This document shows, in pieces, positions 56,097 through 64,000 of a stretch of 64,000 bases of DNA (within the stretch, counting starts at the first letter, position 1; each line of letters opens with the position of its first letter). The notes beneath the pieces were generated by a model. That model saw nothing but the letters and a program-made list of their open reading frames with translations, made no database searches and had not been told where the DNA came from. The stretch is taken from assembly GCA_963805715.1 (NCBI GenBank), contig CAWDVK010000001.1, forward strand, positions 124,001 through 188,000. Direction: 5' to 3'. A program made the position numbers and the translations under genes. Origin of the DNA: CAWDVK01 sp963805715. GTDB lineage: Bacteria; Actinomycetota; Actinomycetes; Streptosporangiales; Streptosporangiaceae.

Positions 56097-57344
56097 ATGA
56101 CCGAGCTCAAGGCTGAGGCCGACCCGGCCGAGGTCGGATTCGACCCGGCGCGGCTGGACCGGATCGACCGGCACTTCGCCCGGTACGTGGACGACGGAAG
56201 GCTGCCGGGCTGGCTGATCACGGTGACCCGGCACGGCAAGCTCGCCCATGTGTCGGCGTATGGCCAGCGCGATATCGAGGCCGGGCTGCCGGTGCAGACC
56301 GGCAGCCTCTGGCGGATCTTCTCGATGACGAAGCCGGTTACCTCGGTGGCGGCCATGATGCTCTACGAGGAAGGACTGCTGGAGCTGACCGATCCGGTCA
56401 GCCGCTACATCCCGTCCTTCGCCGATGTCCGCGTCTACACCGGCGGCTCCGACATCCAGGTGGTCACCATCCCGGCCACCGAGCCGGTCCGGGTCTGGCA
56501 CCTGCTCACGCACACCTCGGGCCTCACCTACGGATTCCACCGGACCCATCCGGTCGACGCGATCTACCGGGCCAACGGCTTCGAGTGGGGCTCACCGCGA
56601 GGCCTGGACCTGGCTCAGTGCTGTGACCTGTACGCGAGCATGCCGCTGCTCTTCCAGCCTGGCGCCGAGTGGAACTACTCGGTGGCGACCGACGTGCTCG
56701 GCCGGGTCGTCGAGGTGGTCTCCGGGCAGTCCCTCGACGAGTTCTTCGCCGCCCGCATCCTCGGGCCGCTCGGCATGACCGACACGGCCTTCTGGGCGGC
56801 CCCGGAGGAGGCCGGGCGGCTCGGTGCCCTGTACACGCCGGGTCCGGACGGCCGCATCACCCGGCTGGACGCGATGGGCAAGGCCGCGTTCCGCGAGCCC
56901 GCTGTCCTGTCCGGCGGGGGCGGCCTCGTTTCGACCGCCGCCGACTATCACCGGTTCACGCAGATGCTGCTGAGCCGCCCGGACAGCCCGGCGGGCGAGC
57001 TGGACGGCATCCGCCTGCTCGGCCCGCGGACCGTCGCCTACATGACCCGTAATCACCTGCCCCACGACGCTGACCTGGAGACGTTCGGCCGGCCCCTGTA
57101 TGCCGAGACGCCGTTCACCGGCATCGGCTTCGGCCTGGGCTTCGCGGTCATGCTCGACCCGGTGGCGGGCAAGACGCTCAGCTCGGCCGGCGAGTTCAAC
57201 TGGGGCGGCGCGGCGAGCACGGTGTTCTGGGTCGACCCGGCGGAGCAGCTCACGGCCAGCTTCTTCACGCAGCTGCTGCCGTCGAGCGCGCATCCGATCC
57301 GGCCCCAGCTACGTCAGCTCGTCTACCAGGCCCTCGTTGACTGA
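56097..57344 (+). CDS. Serine hydrolase of the beta-lactamase/penicillin-binding family
   Basis: The 415-residue protein has the class C-like nucleophile motif SMTKPVTSVAAMMLYEEG near residue 77 (Ser-x-x-Lys), the YSVATDVLGRVVEVVSG motif near 195 (Tyr-x-Asn position occupied by YSV) and WGGAASTVFWVDP near 370 in place of the KTG box. There is no signal peptide. Family members are esterases, peptidases or lactamases; lipolytic EstB-type enzymes share these motifs. ATG at 56097 follows AAGGTGG. Confidence 0.82.
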   Translation: MTELKAEADPAEVGFDPARLDRIDRHFARYVDDGRLPGWLITVTRHGKLAHVSAYGQRDIEAGLPVQTGSLWRIFSMTKPVTSVAAMMLYEEGLLELTDPVSRYIPSFADVRVYTGGSDIQVVTIPATEPVRVWHLLTHTSGLTYGFHRTHPVDAIYRANGFEWGSPRGLDLAQCCDLYASMPLLFQPGAEWNYSVATDVLGRVVEVVSGQSLDEFFAARILGPLGMTDTAFWAAPEEAGRLGALYTPGPDGRITRLDAMGKAAFREPAVLSGGGGLVSTAADYHRFTQMLLSRPDSPAGELDGIRLLGPRTVAYMTRNHLPHDADLETFGRPLYAETPFTGIGFGLGFAVMLDPVAGKTLSSAGEFNWGGAASTVFWVDPAEQLTASFFTQLLPSSAHPIRPQLRQLVYQALVD

Positions 57345-57366
57345 GCCAGACGTTGACTGAGCCAGG
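57335..57366. repeat. 16-bp tandem duplication spanning the serine hydrolase stop
   Basis: CGTTGACTGAGCCAGA (57335-57350) is followed by CGTTGACTGAGCCAGG (57351-57366). The TGA at 57342-57344 is in the first copy. Confidence 0.85.
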
Positions 57367-57436
57367 CTCTTTGCCACCGGGCGCGCAGCCAGTGCGGCGG
57401 GCGGCCCGGCAGTCCGCTGGCGCGAGCCGGCTGGAT

Positions 57437-57475
57437 CAGTCGCGCCGGTCAGTCGCGCCGGTCAGTCGCGGCGGT
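57437..57475. repeat. 13-bp tandem repeat spanning the DedA stop
   Basis: CAGTCGCGCCGGT occurs at 57437-57449 and 57450-57462, and as CAGTCGCGGCGGT at 57463-57475. The TGA of the minus-strand DedA gene (complement of 57462-57464) straddles the second and third copies. Confidence 0.85.
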
Positions 57476-58196
57476 GACGGGGCCGCGGCGCCTGGGCGTT
57501 CGGGCCGGCGTCGGCGGGCACGACCGCGGATGCCGCGGGTCGGCCAGGATCGGTCGGCCGGGCCGCCACCTGCTCTGCCTCGGTGGCCTGTGCGGCTGCC
57601 GTCAGCTCCGAGCGCTCGCGGCGGATCGCGCGGAGCCGGTACAGCACGCCGGCTGCCAGCACGGCCACCACCAGGATCACGAGCACGTACCCGGCCCAGG
57701 AGACGTACCTGGACACGGTGCCCCAGGCGCTGCCGGCCGCGTACCCGGCCAGCGACAAGGCAGTGACGTAGACGGCCGTGCCGATCAGGTTGAAGATGCC
57801 GAACGGCCCGACCGGCACCTCGATGAGACCGGACACCAGCCCGGTGAACGCGCGGATGACGGGCAGCACCCGGCCGACCGCGACCGACCAGGAGCCCCGG
57901 CCGGCGAACAGCCGCTCGGCCCGGTCGATATCGCCCCGGGTCAGCAGCAGGTACTTGCCGACCCTGTCGACCACCGGCCTGCCGCCCTTGCGGCCAATCG
58001 CGTAGGAAGTGAATGAGCCGGCCAGCTCGGCGAGCGTTCCGATGATGATCACCAGCGGCAGGCTCAGATGGTGCTCGTAGGCCAGCACGCCGGCGAACCC
58101 GAAGGTGATCTCCGAGGAAATCGGGATGCAGCAGGCCTCGACGAACCCGAAAACGATGATCGCGAGGTAGCCCGCGCTGATCAGGAACTGCTCCAT
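57462..58196 (-). CDS. DedA family membrane protein
   Basis: The ATG at 58196 begins MEQFLISAGYLAIIVFGFVE. The DedA/VTT core is clear: EACCIPISSEITFGFAGVLA, GTLAELAGSFTSYAIGRKGG, then RVLPVIRAFTGLVSGLIEVP and a final helix. These proteins maintain membrane potential or move undecaprenyl or phospholipid carriers. A charged 60-residue tail follows. A GTG at 58243 could add 15 residues. This is a second DedA-like gene besides the one at 11.3-12.2 kb. Confidence 0.85.
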   Translation of the reverse strand: MEQFLISAGYLAIIVFGFVEACCIPISSEITFGFAGVLAYEHHLSLPLVIIIGTLAELAGSFTSYAIGRKGGRPVVDRVGKYLLLTRGDIDRAERLFAGRGSWSVAVGRVLPVIRAFTGLVSGLIEVPVGPFGIFNLIGTAVYVTALSLAGYAAGSAWGTVSRYVSWAGYVLVILVVAVLAAGVLYRLRAIRRERSELTAAAQATEAEQVAARPTDPGRPAASAVVPADAGPNAQAPRPRHRRD

Positions 58197-58571
58197 AGGC
58201 ACGTACGCTATCGGACGATCGCCACTAGCCTGACCTGCCTTCACGCTTTCTTCATCAGCATCCGGACGCGCGCGCATGCGCGCATGCGTTGCGGGTTCAG
58301 GGCGGGCCGGCTGCAGGCAGCGCGGGGAACGCTGCCGCGCCGGCGGTGGACGCGGACGCCAGCTGCCCTGGTAGCGGGGCACTGGCTCGCGGCGAGGATC
58401 ACTACGTAGAACGCCCGCGGCAGAACCGCCGTATCCATCGGATTGCCCGATATGACCCATGTCACTATCGCTGAGTAATGGGAATAAAGCTGAACGTAAC
58501 TAACGCCGAGGCCGGGCCGGTCACCGGACGAGATGCGGCGTGCCGCTGATTGCGCGAGGGGAGAGCACTGG

Positions 58572-59084
58572 ATGAGGGCGCTGCGGTCCGCCAGGCCCGC
58601 CTGGCTGCTGGCGGCGGCTATCGCCGTGGCGGCGGCAGCCGGGGCAGTCCTGGCGATGGCCGGTGTCCAGTCGCCGGCCCGTGGTCCCCTCGTGCTGCTC
58701 TTCCTCGTCCTTGCCCCGGCCGGGGCCCTCGCCCTGATGCTGAGCGGCCTGGACTGGTTCGCGCGCGCGGTGGTGGCGGTCACGGGGGCGATCGCCGTCA
58801 ATGCCGCCGTCGCGGAGGTTTTGCTGGCCACCGGGCACTGGTCAGCCCGGACCGCGGTGGCGGCCATCGCGGCGCTGAGCGCGGCGGGCTGGCTCGCGGC
58901 AGTACTGCTCGCTGCCCGCCCTGCCCGCCCTGCCCGCCCTGCCCGCCCTGCCCGCCCCGCCCGTCCCGCCCGTCCCGCCCGCCCTGCCCGCCCTGCCCGC
59001 CCTGCCCGGCCCGGCCGGCCGAGTGGTCCGCCGTCTGCTCACCCGCCAGGGCCGGCATCGGCCGACCCGCCGGGGGGAACGTAG
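58572..59084 (+). CDS. Membrane protein with Ala-Arg-Pro repeat tail
   Basis: ATG at 58572 follows GAGGGGAG. Four hydrophobic segments span residues 8-110 (LLAAAIAVAAAAGAVLAMAG, VLLFLVLAPAGALALMLSGL and others), then eleven consecutive ARP triplets and a Pro-rich end. The helices resemble a polysaccharide-cluster membrane protein, but no family is clear. It heads the exopolysaccharide block on the same strand, about 150 bp before the first glycosyltransferase. Confidence 0.6.
   Translation: MRALRSARPAWLLAAAIAVAAAAGAVLAMAGVQSPARGPLVLLFLVLAPAGALALMLSGLDWFARAVVAVTGAIAVNAAVAEVLLATGHWSARTAVAAIAALSAAGWLAAVLLAARPARPARPARPARPARPARPARPARPARPARPGRPSGPPSAHPPGPASADPPGGT
58914..59012. repeat. 9-bp tandem repeat encoding eleven ARP units
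   Basis: The unit GCC CGC CCT runs from 58914 to 59012 with synonymous changes (CGT, CCC) in the middle copies. It gives a positively charged, polyproline-like tail. The pure third-position variation suggests the amino-acid repeat is maintained. Confidence 0.9.
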
Positions 59085-59238
59085 CCGGATGCAGCGGGCA
59101 GATCCTGCTGCGCCGGTCCAGGCCCGCCGCGCGTCCGCGGCCAGCGCCGGCCGGGCGGGCCAGGCCAGCCAGGGAGGTCAGCAGCTCTTATCGCGCTGAG
59201 GAGTTTGCTAGCTGAAAGCCAACTTCGGGGGGATTGGC

Positions 59239-60252
59239 GTGAAGGCTCAATGGAGGCGCGATCTGCGCCTGGTCCTGCTGCCGCCCAGGCTGCAGCCGGG
59301 CGGCAGGGCGCTGCCAGGCCGGGCTCACCATCTGCGGTTGCGTGACCTGCTGGTCCGGCGGCGCAGCCTGCCATCCGGCCAGGCGCGGCCCAGCGGTCAC
59401 CGGCCGGCCGCGCAGCGGCCCGGTCGCCGCGCGCTGCCGGCCATGTCGGCCCCCGCCCGGCCCGGCACTCGGCAGGCCAGGCCGCGGTACCGGCAGGTTG
59501 CCAGCGGCCTGGCCATGTCCCCGACCGTCTCCATCGTCATCCCGGCCATCAACGAGGCGACCAACCTGCCTGCCGTCTTCGCCACGCTGCCGGGCTGGGT
59601 GGACGAGGTCATCCTGGTTGACGGCCGGTCCACTGATGACACGGTCGCCGTGGCCAGGCGCCTGTGGCCGGGGCTGAAGGTGCTGACGCAGCCGGGTACC
59701 GGCAAGGGGGACGCGCTGGTCACCGGGTTCGCGGCGGCCCGCGGCGACATCATCGTGACGATTGACGGCGACGGATCGACGGACGGGACGGAGATCATCA
59801 GCTTCGTCACCGCCCTGGTGGCCGGCGCTGACTTCGCCAAGGGCTCCCGGTTCGCCAGCGCGGGCGGCAGCGACGACATCACCATCAGCCGCTGGCTCGG
59901 GAACCGGCTGCTCAGCATGCTGGTCAACGCGATGTTCGGCACCAGCTACAGCGACCTGTGCTACGGCTACAACGCCTTCTGGGCGCGGCATCTGCCCGAG
60001 CTGGCCATCGACTGCCAGGGATTCGAGATCGAGGCCCAGATGATCATCCGGGCGGCGAAGGCGGGACTGCGGATCCAGGAGATCCCGAGCCATGAGCGCC
60101 CGCGGCAGCACGGCTCCAGCAACCTCAGCATCGTCCGCGACGGCGGCCGGATCCTGCGGGTGATCGTGCAGGAGCGGCTGCGGCCGCCGGCCAGGCGGCC
60201 GGCGGATCCGCCGGCCGCCGAGGTGATCACCAGGAATGCGGGCCGGGCATGA
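59239..60252 (+). CDS. Family 2 glycosyltransferase (dolichol-phosphate-mannose-synthase-like)
   Basis: The GT-A domain starts at TVSIVIPAINEATNLPAVFA (near residue 95) and has the DxD-type TIDGDGSTDGTEI and the acceptor-loop region FEIEAQMIIRAAKAGLRIQE. These resemble enzymes that glucosylate or mannosylate polyprenyl phosphate. GTG at 59239 has GGGGGG upstream; the first 90 residues are Arg/Pro-rich and have no known fold, so an internal ATG at 59515 is an alternative start. It overlaps the next gene by 17 bp. Confidence 0.82.
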   Translation: MKAQWRRDLRLVLLPPRLQPGGRALPGRAHHLRLRDLLVRRRSLPSGQARPSGHRPAAQRPGRRALPAMSAPARPGTRQARPRYRQVASGLAMSPTVSIVIPAINEATNLPAVFATLPGWVDEVILVDGRSTDDTVAVARRLWPGLKVLTQPGTGKGDALVTGFAAARGDIIVTIDGDGSTDGTEIISFVTALVAGADFAKGSRFASAGGSDDITISRWLGNRLLSMLVNAMFGTSYSDLCYGYNAFWARHLPELAIDCQGFEIEAQMIIRAAKAGLRIQEIPSHERPRQHGSSNLSIVRDGGRILRVIVQERLRPPARRPADPPAAEVITRNAGRA

Positions 60253-61231
60253 CCGCCCGCGCCCGGGAGCGGCCGGCCAGGACGCGGCAGGCGCCCGGAT
60301 CTCCGTGATCATCTGCGCGTATACGCACGCCCGCTGGGGCGACACGCTGGCCGCAGTCGCGTCCGTGCGGCAGCAGAGCCTGCCGCCCGCGCAGATCATC
60401 GTGGTCACTGACCACAACCCCGCGCTCTGCCGCGACCTGGCCGCGACGTTGCCGGGAGTGCTGGTCACGCCGAGCACCGGCCAGCCCGGCCTGTCCGGAG
60501 CCAGGAACACGGGCATCGCGATGGCCTCCGGAGACATCGTCGCCTTCCTGGATGACGACGCCATCGCGGAACCTGAGTGGCTGAAGTACCTCGCTGACGG
60601 GTACTCGGCCGGCCCGGTAGCCGGGGTCGGCGGGCTGACCCTGCCGCGATGGGACACGCGCCGGCCCTGGTGGCTGCCCGGTGAGTTCGACTGGGTCCTG
60701 GGGTGCTCCTATGTCGGGCTGCCCGACTCGGCCGGCCCGGCCCGGGTGCGGAACCTGTTCGGCGGTAACGCATCGTTCCGCCGCTCCGTGTTCGCGGCCG
60801 TCGGCGGCTTCGCCGCGGGCATCGGGCGGTCCGGGCAGGCCCTGCCGCTCGGCTGCGAGGAGACCGAGTTCTGCATCCGGCTGGGCCAGCATCAGCCCGG
60901 CTCGTGCTTGCTGTTCGACAGCAGGGCGGTGATCTGGCATCGGGTGCAGGCGGCGCGATGCCGCTTCTCCTACTTCATGACCCGCTGCTACGCCGAAGGG
61001 GTCTCGAAGGCGGCCGTCACCGCCGCGGTCGGCGCGGCGGACGCCCTGTCGGCCGAGCGGCAGCATGCTGCCCGTGCGCTGCCCAGGGGACTGCGGCGCT
61101 ACCTGGCTGATGCGGCGGGCGGCGACATCACCGGCCTCGGCCGTGCCTTCGCCACGGCGGCCGGCCTGGCTGCCGCCGCCAGCGGGTACGCGGCGGGCAC
61201 CGCGCGCCGGGCAGGCGGACGGCGGCGATGA
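60236..61231 (+). CDS. Family 2 glycosyltransferase
   Basis: The 331-residue GT-A enzyme starts RISVIICAYTHARWGDTLAA near residue 21 and has STGQPGLSGARNTGIAMASG and the metal-binding DDDAIAEPEWL. The acceptor region includes NASFRRSVFAAVGGFAAGIG and CEETEFCIRLGQ. It most likely adds a sugar to a lipid-linked exopolysaccharide repeat unit. The C-terminal 90 residues are helical and amphipathic. The end overlaps the deacetylase start by 4 nt (ATGA). Confidence 0.85.
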   Translation: MRAGHDRPRPGAAGQDAAGARISVIICAYTHARWGDTLAAVASVRQQSLPPAQIIVVTDHNPALCRDLAATLPGVLVTPSTGQPGLSGARNTGIAMASGDIVAFLDDDAIAEPEWLKYLADGYSAGPVAGVGGLTLPRWDTRRPWWLPGEFDWVLGCSYVGLPDSAGPARVRNLFGGNASFRRSVFAAVGGFAAGIGRSGQALPLGCEETEFCIRLGQHQPGSCLLFDSRAVIWHRVQAARCRFSYFMTRCYAEGVSKAAVTAAVGAADALSAERQHAARALPRGLRRYLADAAGGDITGLGRAFATAAGLAAAASGYAAGTARRAGGRRR

Positions 61232-62080
61232 GCGGCGGCCCGGCCGCGTCGCCGGCCGCGTCGCCGGCGGGGCCCGGCGACGCCGGGCCGGCCGCGGTGC
61301 CGATCCTCATGTACCACCAGATCGCGGCCGGCCAGCGCAGCCGCCTGGCGGTCACGCCGGCCGCGTTCGCCGCCCAGCTGGCGGACCTGGACGCCGGCGG
61401 GTTCACCCCGGTCAGCGCGGCCGCTCTCGCCGCGGCTCTGGCGGGCGGCGGCCCGCCGCTCCCGGCGCGCCCGGTCGTGCTCACCTTCGATGACGGCTAC
61501 GCCGACTTTCACGCCGCCGCGCTGCCGCTGCTGGCCAGCTACGGCTTCACCGCGACCCTGTTCGTCACCACCGGGTGGCTGCGCCCGGCGGCCGGCCGGG
61601 CGGTCAGCCAGCCATGCCCGGCCCCCGCGCTGTCCTGGAGCCAGCTGGCCGAGGCCGCCGCGGCCGGCCTGGAGATCGCCGGCCACAGCCATTCGCACCC
61701 GCAGCTCGACCGGGTCCCGGCCGGCGCTCCGGGACGAGCTGGCCGGCTGCAAGGAGCTGCTGGAGGCCAGGCTGGGCCAGCCGGTCAGCGGCCTCGCCTT
61801 TCCGTACGGGTACTCCAGCCAGCGGGTTCGCCGCGCCGCAGCGGACTGCGGCCATCGCTATGCGTGCGCCGTGCGCAACGAGCTCAGCCGGCCTGACTCG
61901 GACCCTTTCGCGCTGCCCCGGCTGACTGTCCGCCGCTCGACCAGCCTGAGTTCCTTCGGCCAGGTCGTGCGCGGCCGCCGGGTGCCGCTCATCTACCTGC
62001 CGGACAGGTCCCTGACCCGAGGCTGGTCGGTGATCCGCCGCGGGCGGGCGCTGGCTGACCGGATGACCTCCGGTGCCTGA
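61228..62080 (+). pseudogene. Polysaccharide deacetylase, split by frameshift
   Basis: The first part has the NodB-type motifs VPILMYHQIAAGQRSRLAVT, VVLTFDDGYADFHAAALPLL (metal Asp) and LEIAGHSHSHPQLDR (metal His pair). After about 61735 the natural continuation (ALRDELAGCKELLEARLGQP, LAFPYGYSSQRVRRAA, LPRLTVRRSTSLSSF) lies in the +1 frame to the TGA at 62080. One extra G near 61728-61735 accounts for it. The enzyme would remove acetyl groups from a polysaccharide. All metal and base motifs survive, so an assembly error or recent mutation is likely. Confidence 0.8.
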
Positions 62081-63464
62081 GCCTGGCAGCCAGCTGGAGC
62101 AGGCCGGCCGGCCGGCATCCGGGTCGGCCAGCGCGGCGGGGCCGGCCCGCGGCGCGGCGATTGCCGCGCGGGGGCGGGCGCTGGTGGCGGCCGCGCTGCC
62201 GGACCCGCTGCTGCGCAACGCCACCTCGCTCATGCTCAACACGGCGCTGACCGGGGGGACGGGCCTGGCCTACTGGCTGATCGCCGCCCGGCGGTACGCC
62301 CCCGCCGAGGTGGGGCGCGCGTCAGCGGCGCTGGCCGCGATGAACCTGCTCGCCGGGGTGACGGCGCTGAGCCTGACCGGCTCGCTAACCAGGTTCATCC
62401 CGCAGTCCGGCCACGGCACCCGTGCGCTGGTGCTGCGGGTCTACGCGGTCAGCGCGGGCGTCTCCGCGCTGGGCGGCGTCCTGTTCGTGTTCGGCGCCGG
62501 CCGGCTCGGCCCGTCCTATGCCGAGCTCACCACCGCCGCGGCCGGCGCGGCCTTCATCATCTCGGTGGTCGGCTGGGCCATCTTCACCCTGCAGGACGGC
62601 GTGCTCATCGGGCTGCGCAGCGCTGTCTGGCTGCCCGCCGAGAACGGCCTCTTCGGCGCAGTCAAGATCGTCTTGCTGATCGCGCTCGCCACCGCGATGC
62701 CGCGCGGCGGCATCTTCCTGTCCTGGATGCTGCCGGTCTTTCTCGCCCTGCCGCTGGTCAACCTGCTGATCTTCGCCCGGATCATCCCGCAGCACGCCAG
62801 CCGGACCGGTCACCGCCAGCCGCCCACGGCCCGGCAGGTCTCCCGGTTCCTGGCCGGCGACTACGTCGGCGCTACCTGCCTGCTGGTCACCGGCAGCCTG
62901 GTGCCGGTGCTGGTGGCCCTGCTGACGACGCCGCGGCTGACCGCCTATTTCTACGTGGCGTGGACGGTGGGCGCCACGCTGGACCTGCTGGGCGTGAACA
63001 TGGCAACGTCGCTGACGGTGGAGGGAGCCTTTGACGCCGGCCGGCTGGCCGCCAGCTGCGCCTCGGCGCTGCGGCGCGGGCTGATCGTGCTCGTGCCGAC
63101 GACCGCCGTGCTCGCCGCGGCGGCCTACCCGCTGATGGCGCTGTTCGGCCCCGGCTACGCGCGGTTCGGCGCGCCGGTCCTGGCGCTGCTGGCCGCCGCG
63201 ACGCTGCCCAGGTCGCTGACGGAGCTGTACCTCGGCGCGCTGCGGGCGCAGAGCCGCACGTCCAGGGTCGCTCTCGTGCAGGCGGTCCGCGGCGTGGTCC
63301 TGCTGGCCGGGGTCCTGCTGCTGACGAGCCTGCTGGGCGTCATCGGAGCCGCCATCGGGGTGCTGGCCGGCCAGCTGCTCGCCGCCGCCCTGATCCTGCC
63401 GGGCCTGTGGCGGCTGGTATCGGGTGCGCGGCTGCCCGCCGCCGCCCGGCGGAGCGAGGTGTAG
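62073..63464 (+). CDS. Wzx-like polysaccharide flippase (MATE/MVF fold)
   Basis: The GTG at 62073 lies in the end of the deacetylase gene. The 463-residue protein has about twelve membrane helices (LLRNATSLMLNTALTGGTGL, VGRASAALAAMNLLAGVTAL, VYAVSAGVSALGGVLFVFGA and so on) with the layout of polysaccharide transporters. It would flip an undecaprenyl-linked repeat unit to the outer face of the membrane. The cluster context supports this. Confidence 0.85.
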   Translation: MPEPGSQLEQAGRPASGSASAAGPARGAAIAARGRALVAAALPDPLLRNATSLMLNTALTGGTGLAYWLIAARRYAPAEVGRASAALAAMNLLAGVTALSLTGSLTRFIPQSGHGTRALVLRVYAVSAGVSALGGVLFVFGAGRLGPSYAELTTAAAGAAFIISVVGWAIFTLQDGVLIGLRSAVWLPAENGLFGAVKIVLLIALATAMPRGGIFLSWMLPVFLALPLVNLLIFARIIPQHASRTGHRQPPTARQVSRFLAGDYVGATCLLVTGSLVPVLVALLTTPRLTAYFYVAWTVGATLDLLGVNMATSLTVEGAFDAGRLAASCASALRRGLIVLVPTTAVLAAAAYPLMALFGPGYARFGAPVLALLAAATLPRSLTELYLGALRAQSRTSRVALVQAVRGVVLLAGVLLLTSLLGVIGAAIGVLAGQLLAAALILPGLWRLVSGARLPAAARRSEV

Positions 63465-63550
63465 GGACATGCGGTCACCGTCAGGCCTCGCGCCGCCGGC
63501 GCCCGGCCGCGGCGCGTGCCCAGCCGCCAGCGCGCCAGGCAGCGCTGCTG

Positions 63551-64000
63551 ATGGCCGCGGCGGTAGCCGGGACGGCAGGCCTGGCCGCGTTCCAGCTGCC
63601 GCTGCCCGGCGTGCGGCCGGGCCGGATCAACGGGCTCGGCCTGATCTCGGTGCTGCCGGTCAGCTGCCTGATCGGCCTGGGCCTGCTGATCGTCGCGTTC
63701 ACGCTGCTGCTCGGGCTGCCGCGGGCCAGGCCCGTGGCGCTCGGCGCCGTGCTCGCGGCCACCGTGATCTGCCTGGACGGCGTGACGGCCAGGGCCGAGC
63801 CGCAGCCGCGCTTCCCCACGACCTACCAGATCGCCGGGTACATCGACTACATCAGCCGGACCGGGCACACGGCTCCGGCGCTGGACGCCTACTTCTCCTG
63901 GCCCGGCTTCTTCGCTCTGATCGCGATGGCCGCGGGGGCGGCGGGCGCGCACAACCTGACCGAGATCATGCGCTGGTGGCCCGCGGCCGTCGACCTGCTC
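63551..64000 (+). CDS. Membrane protein of the exopolysaccharide cluster, partial
   Basis: From ATG 63551 the frame is open to the window edge, giving 150 residues with helices (AVAGTAGLAAFQLPLPG, VLPVSCLIGLGLLIVAFTLL, ALGAVLAATVICLDG, then FALIAMAAGAAGA). An extracytoplasmic segment contains RFPTTYQIAGYIDYISRTGH. It may be a polymerase or glycosyltransferase-like membrane protein. The ATG at 63469 has a better ribosome site (GAGG) but lies in another frame, so either the true start is 63551 or there is another frameshift near 63510. Confidence 0.6.
   Translation, partial: MAAAVAGTAGLAAFQLPLPGVRPGRINGLGLISVLPVSCLIGLGLLIVAFTLLLGLPRARPVALGAVLAATVICLDGVTARAEPQPRFPTTYQIAGYIDYISRTGHTAPALDAYFSWPGFFALIAMAAGAAGAHNLTEIMRWWPAAVDLL

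Overview
The window is about 70% GC and codes densely on both strands with many GTG starts. Its gene families (ANTAR and SpoIIE-type regulators, Ddn- and PPOX-type F420 proteins, DUF1707, a GlxA/CslA cellulose-like cluster, hom-thrC-thrB) point to a filamentous or soil actinomycete. A Streptosporangiales-like lineage seems likelier than Streptomyces, but no marker here settles it. No rRNA or tRNA gene was recognised.

Layout: 0.0-3.5 kb holds wrecked PAS and response-regulator ends, a GAF-ANTAR regulator and a PAS-GAF-SpoIIE phosphatase split by a frameshift. 3.5-6.4 kb has small membrane proteins and a truncated AI-2E transporter fused tail to tail with a short-chain dehydrogenase. 6.5-17 kb is an alpha-glucan block (GH15 enzyme, a frameshifted glycogen debranching enzyme, GlgX) with a DedA-like protein, an in-frame Hen1-Pnkp RNA-repair chimera and a hydrolase broken by a CTAG duplication. 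17-28 kb has a DnaA-box-like cluster, ung, a secreted protein, an EEP hydrolase, a Nudix protein, a metal permease behind a CsoR-like operator, lon and a PIG-L deacetylase. 28-31.6 kb is hom-thrC-thrB. 31.2-37.6 kb, on the minus strand, is a cslA-glxA-cslZ operon (tip-associated beta-glucan synthesis in Streptomyces) plus a translationally coupled membrane gene. 38.5-39.0 kb is a decayed insertion element with intact terminal inverted repeats. 39-42 kb has a PPOX protein, an NlpC/P60 protein, an SRPBCC protein and a self-regulated HTH/Clp-N pair. 42.1-50 kb is an Atu-type acyl-CoA catabolic operon (AtuA, carboxylase beta and alpha, acyl-CoA dehydrogenase, enoyl-CoA hydratase, TetR). 50-58 kb is mixed: YbjQ, DUF1707, a secreted Ig-like protein, a gutted threonine aldolase, a Ddn-like protein, a TrmH-type methyltransferase, a serine hydrolase and DedA. 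58.5-64 kb is an exopolysaccharide cluster (two GT2 enzymes, a polysaccharide deacetylase, a Wzx-like flippase and a membrane protein running off the end).

Two patterns stand out at window scale. First, many genes are broken: at least five deletion scars join unrelated or distant gene ends, and several otherwise intact genes carry one small frameshift. Second, short tandem repeats lie across or beside stop codons in at least six genes. The deletion scars are hard to explain as base-calling errors. The one-base frameshifts could be such errors.
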